The notes under the pieces were generated by a model. That model was not told where the DNA came from and did no database searches. It saw only the letters and a list, made by a program, of their open reading frames with translations. This document shows, piece after piece, positions 59,594-64,000 of a stretch of 64,000 bases of DNA. Position 1 is the first letter of the stretch. Each line of letters opens with the position of its first letter. Source of the stretch: JAAZZY01 sp964612505 (GTDB lineage: Bacteria; Chlamydiota; Chlamydiia; Chlamydiales; JAAZZY01). The stretch spans positions 1 to 64,000 of the forward strand of contig CAZTEX010000001.1 in the NCBI GenBank assembly GCA_964612505.1, given 5' to 3'. The position numbers and the translations under genes were made by a program.

Positions 59594-61129
59594 TTAATCT
59601 CTCCAATGATGAACTTCACTTTCAATTAACTTCTTAGAGTCATCAGGACCCCAACTACCTGCAGAATAATTTGGAAAATCTTGCGGAGGATTTTTGCCCC
59701 AATAATCCAAAATAGGTTGTGCTATTTTCCACGCTTGTTCGATAAGATCAGCCCTGGAAAAAAGAGTAGGGTCGTCCATCATGGCATCATAGAGGAGAAT
59801 TTCATATCCAGTCGAAACATTACCCTCTTTTTCTTGGAAATTTTCTTGATAATCAAAAAACATTCTCACTGGTTTCAAAGCCATTTTGGAACCGGGTACT
59901 TTTGCTTTTAAAATTAATGAAATAGCTTGCTTGGGCTGCAAATAAAAACGGAGTTCATTAGCATGAACTTCTTCAGTTTCAACAATACTAAAAAGTCTTT
60001 TTGGTGCTCGCTTAAAATGGACAATGATTTTAGCCATTTTTTCTTTGAGGTGCTTTCCTGTACGAATGTAAATAGGAACCCCAGACCAGCGCCAGTTATC
60101 AATCGTGAGTCTGACGGCTATAAAAGTTTCCGTGTTCGATTTTTTATCCACATTTTCTTCATCGCGGTAATTAAGAGTCTTTTTCCCATTTACTTCACCG
60201 GAGCCATATTGACCCCGTACAACATATTTTTTGACCTCTTCTTCCGTCATCGGATTAATGGATTTTAATACTTCGACTTTACAGTTTCGAATGGTTTCTG
60301 CCTCAAAAGAACTGGGAGCTTCCATGCAAAGATAGCTTAATATTTGCATAATATGGTTTTGGAACATATCGCGAAGAGCACCCGATTTATCGTAATAGTC
60401 GCCCCGCTTTTCAACGCCCACCTCTTCAGCAACCGTAATTTGAATATGCTGGATATAATTTCTATTCCAAATAGGCTCAAAGATACAATTACCAAAACGA
60501 AAGGCAAGTAAATTTTGTACTGTTTCTTTACCCAAATAGTGGTCTATTCGCCAAACTTGTGACTCATCCCAGTATTTATGAAGACAAGTGTTTAAATTGA
60601 GAGCGCTTTGAAGATCGCGACCAAAGGGTTTTTCAATAATTAAACGGGTTTTGCGATCTTCCATTTTGGCAAGACCTGCTTCACCTAGATGATTAGATAC
60701 CATTTCAAAAATAGCAGGGGAGATAGCAAAATAAAAAGTAATAGTGGCTTTACAGCCAAAAATCTGATCGATCTCTTCAATTTTTTTCTTTAATTCTTCA
60801 TAGGTTTGGTTGTTATTAAAGTCACCTGACATATAGCGAAAGTTGGCGGAAAGTGTCCCAAATAAAGTAGGGTCGAATGTCCGTTTCCCAAATTCTTGTA
60901 AATCTTTTGCTAGCTTTTCTTTAAAGCTTTGATCATCCATCTGATCTTTAGATAAACCGATAATGGCAAATTTTTCAGGTAATGCTTTGTGAAAAGCTAA
61001 GTTATAAAAAGCGGGCATTAAGAGACGTTTTGTTAGATCCCCTGAAGCGCCAAAGATAATAATGAGAGAGGGTGTTTGAGGTTTTTCTATTTCTACTACG
61101 GCTTGACCATCTTCATACTGTTTAATCAT
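59594..61129 (-). CDS. zwf: Glucose-6-phosphate 1-dehydrogenase
   Basis: First step of the oxidative pentose phosphate pathway, making NADPH. 511 residues: the nucleotide motif FGASGDLTKRLLMPAFYNL, the glucose-6-phosphate/active-site motif RIDHYLGKETVQN with the catalytic His, and NRNYIQHIQITVAEE. It starts 9 bases after gnd and runs to within 2 bases of glk, so they form an operon. Length and motif order are standard. Confidence 0.96.
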   Translation of the reverse strand: MIKQYEDGQAVVEIEKPQTPSLIIIFGASGDLTKRLLMPAFYNLAFHKALPEKFAIIGLSKDQMDDQSFKEKLAKDLQEFGKRTFDPTLFGTLSANFRYMSGDFNNNQTYEELKKKIEEIDQIFGCKATITFYFAISPAIFEMVSNHLGEAGLAKMEDRKTRLIIEKPFGRDLQSALNLNTCLHKYWDESQVWRIDHYLGKETVQNLLAFRFGNCIFEPIWNRNYIQHIQITVAEEVGVEKRGDYYDKSGALRDMFQNHIMQILSYLCMEAPSSFEAETIRNCKVEVLKSINPMTEEEVKKYVVRGQYGSGEVNGKKTLNYRDEENVDKKSNTETFIAVRLTIDNWRWSGVPIYIRTGKHLKEKMAKIIVHFKRAPKRLFSIVETEEVHANELRFYLQPKQAISLILKAKVPGSKMALKPVRMFFDYQENFQEKEGNVSTGYEILLYDAMMDDPTLFSRADLIEQAWKIAQPILDYWGKNPPQDFPNYSAGSWGPDDSKKLIESEVHHWRD

Positions 61130-61138
61130 AGAGAGAAC

Positions 61139-62146
61139 CTATTTCTTTTCTTCATGTCCGCCAAACATATAACGCATGGCAGAACAAATTTTGTCGGCAT
61201 AGGTAAACTCACGTCTCGAACGAAACCTTGCATAAAGAGCCGAAGTTAAAACTTCTGCAGAGACCGCCTCTTCAATCGCAGCCATAATAGTCCAACGTCC
61301 TTCGCCAGAGTCCGCAACCTTTCCTGAAAAATTTGATAGATCAGGGTTATCAGAGAGAGCGTGAGCTGTTAAATCCAATAACCAAGAACCCACCACGCTG
61401 CCTCTACGCCAAACTTCAGCTACTGCTGCAATATCAATTTCATAATCTAAATCATTGTGCATTCGAGGGGCCGTTTCGGCATCAACAGTATGCGCTTTTT
61501 TATGACAATCTGCATTTTTAAGGATTCCAAACCCTTCCCCATAAGCTGCCATAATCCCATACTCAATTCCATTATGTACCATTTTAACAAAATGGCCGGC
61601 TCCTGAAGGGCCACAATGTAAATAGCCCTCTTGAGCTGTATCTTTGTACTTATCTCTTCCAGGTGTTGGAGCCGCAGTGCCTTTGCCCGGAGCAATTGTT
61701 TGAAAAATAGGGTTTAGGTGTTCAACAACCTCTTTTTCACCACCAATCATTAAGCAATAGCCCCTTTCAAGCCCCCAAACGCCACCAGAAGTTCCACAGT
61801 CTACATAGTGGATACCTTTGGGCTTTAGTTCTGCAGCACGTCTTCTATCGTCTCTAAAGTAGGAGTTTCCTCCATCAATGATGATGTCTTCTTTTTCTAG
61901 CAGAGGAACTAGTTCATTAATGACTTTGTCGGTGATCCCGGCTGGAATCATAAACCAAAAAACTCTAGGCTTGCTCATTTTAGAGACAAGTTCTTTTAAG
62001 CTATAAGCCCCAACGGCCCCTTCTTTTACTAAAGCATCGACATTTTCTTTGTTAGCATCATAGACTACACATTGATGGCCCTTTTTCATTAATCGCTTCA
62101 CCATGTTAGCGCCCATTCTTCCTAAGCCGATCATTGCCAGTTGCAT
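61139..62146 (-). CDS. gnd: 6-phosphogluconate dehydrogenase, short (about 335-residue) form
   Basis: Decarboxylates 6-phosphogluconate to ribulose-5-phosphate. The frame opens at 62203, but ATG 62146 with AAAGAGGT upstream gives the standard N-terminus MQLAMIGLGRMGANMVKRLM. Motifs: GLGRMG, VDCGTSGGVWGLERGYCLMIGG, and GHFVKMVHNGIEYG with the catalytic Lys. The C-terminus is short compared with the 470-480-residue classical Gnd of Chlamydia and E. coli, so this belongs to the short GndA-like group, which is often NAD-preferring. It is followed by zwf and glk. Confidence 0.93.
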   Translation of the reverse strand: MQLAMIGLGRMGANMVKRLMKKGHQCVVYDANKENVDALVKEGAVGAYSLKELVSKMSKPRVFWFMIPAGITDKVINELVPLLEKEDIIIDGGNSYFRDDRRRAAELKPKGIHYVDCGTSGGVWGLERGYCLMIGGEKEVVEHLNPIFQTIAPGKGTAAPTPGRDKYKDTAQEGYLHCGPSGAGHFVKMVHNGIEYGIMAAYGEGFGILKNADCHKKAHTVDAETAPRMHNDLDYEIDIAAVAEVWRRGSVVGSWLLDLTAHALSDNPDLSNFSGKVADSGEGRWTIMAAIEEAVSAEVLTSALYARFRSRREFTYADKICSAMRYMFGGHEEKK

Positions 62147-62278
62147 AATAAACCTCTTTTTCTTGCTATACCTGATTACATAACCGGCTTCTAACAAAAA
62201 CAAAAGAGTTTTTCAATGAAGAAAAAATAAAAAGATAAACTTCTTGAGGTAAGAGAATTAAAAATAAAAAAAAGGTTT

Positions 62279-64000
62279 TTAGGGGGCTTTGCGAAGGGTG
62301 AACTTTTTTTCGTTTAATTGGGAGTGACCTAGTAATTGAAATTGAATTTCAGAAGCATTTTGTAGTTCAGTAGAGGAGATATCTAAAAAGTATACCCCTA
62401 GCGCTAGTTTAATTAGTTGTGCTTCTTTTTGTTTTTGATTGATAGAATAAAGAACTCGACAATCTTCTAGGAGTTGAATGCGAATTGTTTTATCAAAATT
62501 GGCAAACTCTAACATGTGATTGGGCTTCCATATTTCGATTTGCGAAGTAGGCTCTTTGCCTCTATAGCGTTGAATAGTTTGCTTTGGACAATCAAAGACT
62601 TCTTTCTTTGCAAGAGAGTGGGTAAGTTTTAAATATTCAGCATGAGCCCAGACAAGAGGCATGGCTCCTAAAGTTGCTTTTCCGTTAATCAGTGATTTAT
62701 TAGAGATATCTTCAGCATCCCAGATCTGTTCAGGAATGAGGTAATGCTGCCCTGATTGTTGGACCATTGCCTTTAATAGTTTTTCGGCTTCTTTGTAATT
62801 TCCCTTAGCAATCTCGTAATGGGCCCGCTCTCCAGTTAATAATGGCCATCCTCTGCCGATACCTGTTCCATTAAAGGGAGTTCCATCCTCATGTTCTCCA
62901 TAGCCATCTTCATTATAGCGTTTCCATACTGGGCCTGTGTTAGTCTCTCGCTTGAGTAGTCCATCAATAACTTTAATGGTATTTAAAATTTTAGGATCTT
63001 CTGCTGAACGCAGGCCAAATCTAACAAGAGCTAAACAGTCGCAGCTGATAATTTCTGCTGCCGAGTGGAAGGTATGATCGGGGGGCCTATTTTTTACTTC
63101 AATAATGGTATTAGTCTGATTGGGATTTAAATTATCTGGTGTGATGCGTACGTAGTATCCATCGATGGCAAATTTTTGGCAAAGGGGGCCTTGCTTGACA
63201 TAAGTCCAATTTTCAATATTAAAGTTCCAATAGTCTGCCATTTCACGAAGGTAATGAGCCTCTTTTTCTAATCCCTTTTTTTCATAAAAATCAGCACCGA
63301 TTAAAAGAGCTGAAATTTCACAAGCAAGGGTAAAAGCATTATAGCCGCCATCTTCTTCCCAGCGATCTTGCAAGGTGACGGGCCCATTTTTAATTAAATA
63401 TTCTATGGCTTTAGAAACAAGTGGCCAAGGGTCCAACCATTTTAGAGCCTCTCTTTGCTCTAAATTGCCCGCTAAAATAACGGGCAGCGCTGTTTCATCC
63501 ATTTGGATATTGTTCCAGTAAGGTTTACCCGTATGCCATAAGCATTGAGCGAAGTGGCCGTCTGCTTCTTGGACACTGGCTAGAAAATGTAAAATTAAAC
63601 GGGCCGATTCAGAATCACCAAAAGCCAAAAATCCCCCTGAGATCTCTACTAAATCTCTAGGCCAAATCAAATGATAGCCACCAAGATCTTCATCCCCTTT
63701 ATGAGCGCCCCAAGGAATCGATAGAGAGGCAATCACACTTCCTGGAGAAACTTTTCCTAAGTGTGCATTGAGTACCATAATGCTTGAGCGATACAGTGTT
63801 TCAGCTTCTTTGCTCACAAAAGTGAGTTTTGGTAAATCTTTAAAGAGATCTTTCCAGCCCTCTACAAATTTTTTATAGAGGTGTTGGGGATTGTGTAAAA
63901 GGGTGGCCTTGGCCGTCTTGGCGGCCTCTTCAAAACAAGATCCAAATGAAATTAAAATGAAGAACTTAGAGTTTTTTTCTAAATCGATTTCACCACACAA
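62279..64000 (-). CDS. GH15 glucoamylase-like glucosidase (partial, N-terminus beyond the window)
   Basis: Glucan 1,4-alpha-glucosidase family, releasing glucose from the non-reducing ends of glycogen or maltodextrin. The 573-residue frame runs off the right edge of the window, so its N-terminus is missing. Family motifs: GYHLIWPRDLVEISGGFLAFGD, GRGWPLLTGERAHYEIAKG (a catalytic Glu region), and QIWDAEDISNK near residue 430. The final 90 residues are a beta-rich C-terminal domain. It lies upstream of gnd on the same strand, consistent with glucose feeding into glk and zwf. Confidence 0.9.
   Translation of the reverse strand: MCGEIDLEKNSKFFILISFGSCFEEAAKTAKATLLHNPQHLYKKFVEGWKDLFKDLPKLTFVSKEAETLYRSSIMVLNAHLGKVSPGSVIASLSIPWGAHKGDEDLGGYHLIWPRDLVEISGGFLAFGDSESARLILHFLASVQEADGHFAQCLWHTGKPYWNNIQMDETALPVILAGNLEQREALKWLDPWPLVSKAIEYLIKNGPVTLQDRWEEDGGYNAFTLACEISALLIGADFYEKKGLEKEAHYLREMADYWNFNIENWTYVKQGPLCQKFAIDGYYVRITPDNLNPNQTNTIIEVKNRPPDHTFHSAAEIISCDCLALVRFGLRSAEDPKILNTIKVIDGLLKRETNTGPVWKRYNEDGYGEHEDGTPFNGTGIGRGWPLLTGERAHYEIAKGNYKEAEKLLKAMVQQSGQHYLIPEQIWDAEDISNKSLINGKATLGAMPLVWAHAEYLKLTHSLAKKEVFDCPKQTIQRYRGKEPTSQIEIWKPNHMLEFANFDKTIRIQLLEDCRVLYSINQKQKEAQLIKLALGVYFLDISSTELQNASEIQFQLLGHSQLNEKKFTLRKAP

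Overview
The window is about 37-40% GC and looks like the chromosome of a member of the Chlamydiae, most likely an environmental (Parachlamydiales-type) symbiont of protists rather than a Chlamydiaceae pathogen. Evidence for Chlamydiae: a type III secretion block in the order sctU-sctV-copN(sctW)-chaperone-malQ with ychF nearby; a single-chain glycyl-tRNA synthetase with fused alpha and beta subunits; a methionine aminopeptidase with an N-terminal SEC-C zinc motif beside a MarC/YchE membrane protein; neighbouring hflX and phnP-like genes; rpsO followed by pnp; and rpmB beside a phospholipase D-like gene. Evidence for an environmental lineage: a citrate synthase (absent from Chlamydiaceae) beside malate dehydrogenase, a soluble transhydrogenase, a glucokinase, a GH15 glucoamylase and many lineage-specific proteins with eukaryote-like domains. 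One 100-N scaffold gap (21652-21751) shows that this is a draft assembly.

Layout. 1-4.3 kb: metG-dnaG-DCC protein. 4.3-10.1 kb: a coiled-coil protein, a PRPP synthetase with an apparent signal peptide, glyQS, and a VOC protein. 10.2-14.2 kb: glycosyltransferase, then mdh-gltA-membrane protein. 14.2-17.5 kb: two tandem M48 metalloprotease paralogues and a helical protein. 17.5-20.7 kb: FAD oxidoreductase, PhnP-like hydrolase, HflX. 20.8-24.7 kb: a lineage-specific block with a 48-residue-repeat protein interrupted by the gap, a Cys/Tyr/Asn-rich small membrane protein, and an ankyrin-like protein with a C-terminal J domain. 24.8-34.9 kb: miaB, pnp, rpsO, a large coiled-coil protein, map, marC, a YrdC-like protein, a PLD protein, rpmB. 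35-44 kb: sthA, a secreted-looking methyltransferase, clpB, folB, a duplicated-domain exported protein, a Ca2+/cation antiporter, an outer-membrane-type protein, and a probably frameshifted gene. 44.3-52.2 kb: a transglutaminase/TPR protein, malQ and the T3SS operon. 52.4-56.3 kb: three genes on the opposite strand inserted between sctU and ychF (ankyrin-like plus J domain; its paralogue with amphipathic repeats; a degenerate RING-like protein). 56.3-64 kb: ychF, a newly noticed 37-codon basic ORF, a hypothetical gene, and a glucoamylase-gnd-zwf-glk carbohydrate cluster.

How the genes fit together. MalQ, glucoamylase, glucokinase, Zwf and Gnd make a coherent route from glycogen or maltodextrin to glucose, glucose-6-phosphate and NADPH; SthA could rebalance NADPH and NADH; Mdh and GltA imply a fuller TCA cycle than in Chlamydiaceae. 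The T3SS core genes sit next to three proteins with eukaryote-like features that are plausible secreted effectors. The best leads are this T3SS-adjacent island with its J-domain and RING-like proteins, the PRPP synthetase with a signal peptide ending exactly at the enzyme's usual N-terminus, the collapsed 144-nt repeat at the assembly gap, and two small ORFs not previously called. All functional statements come from reading motifs; no database searches were run.
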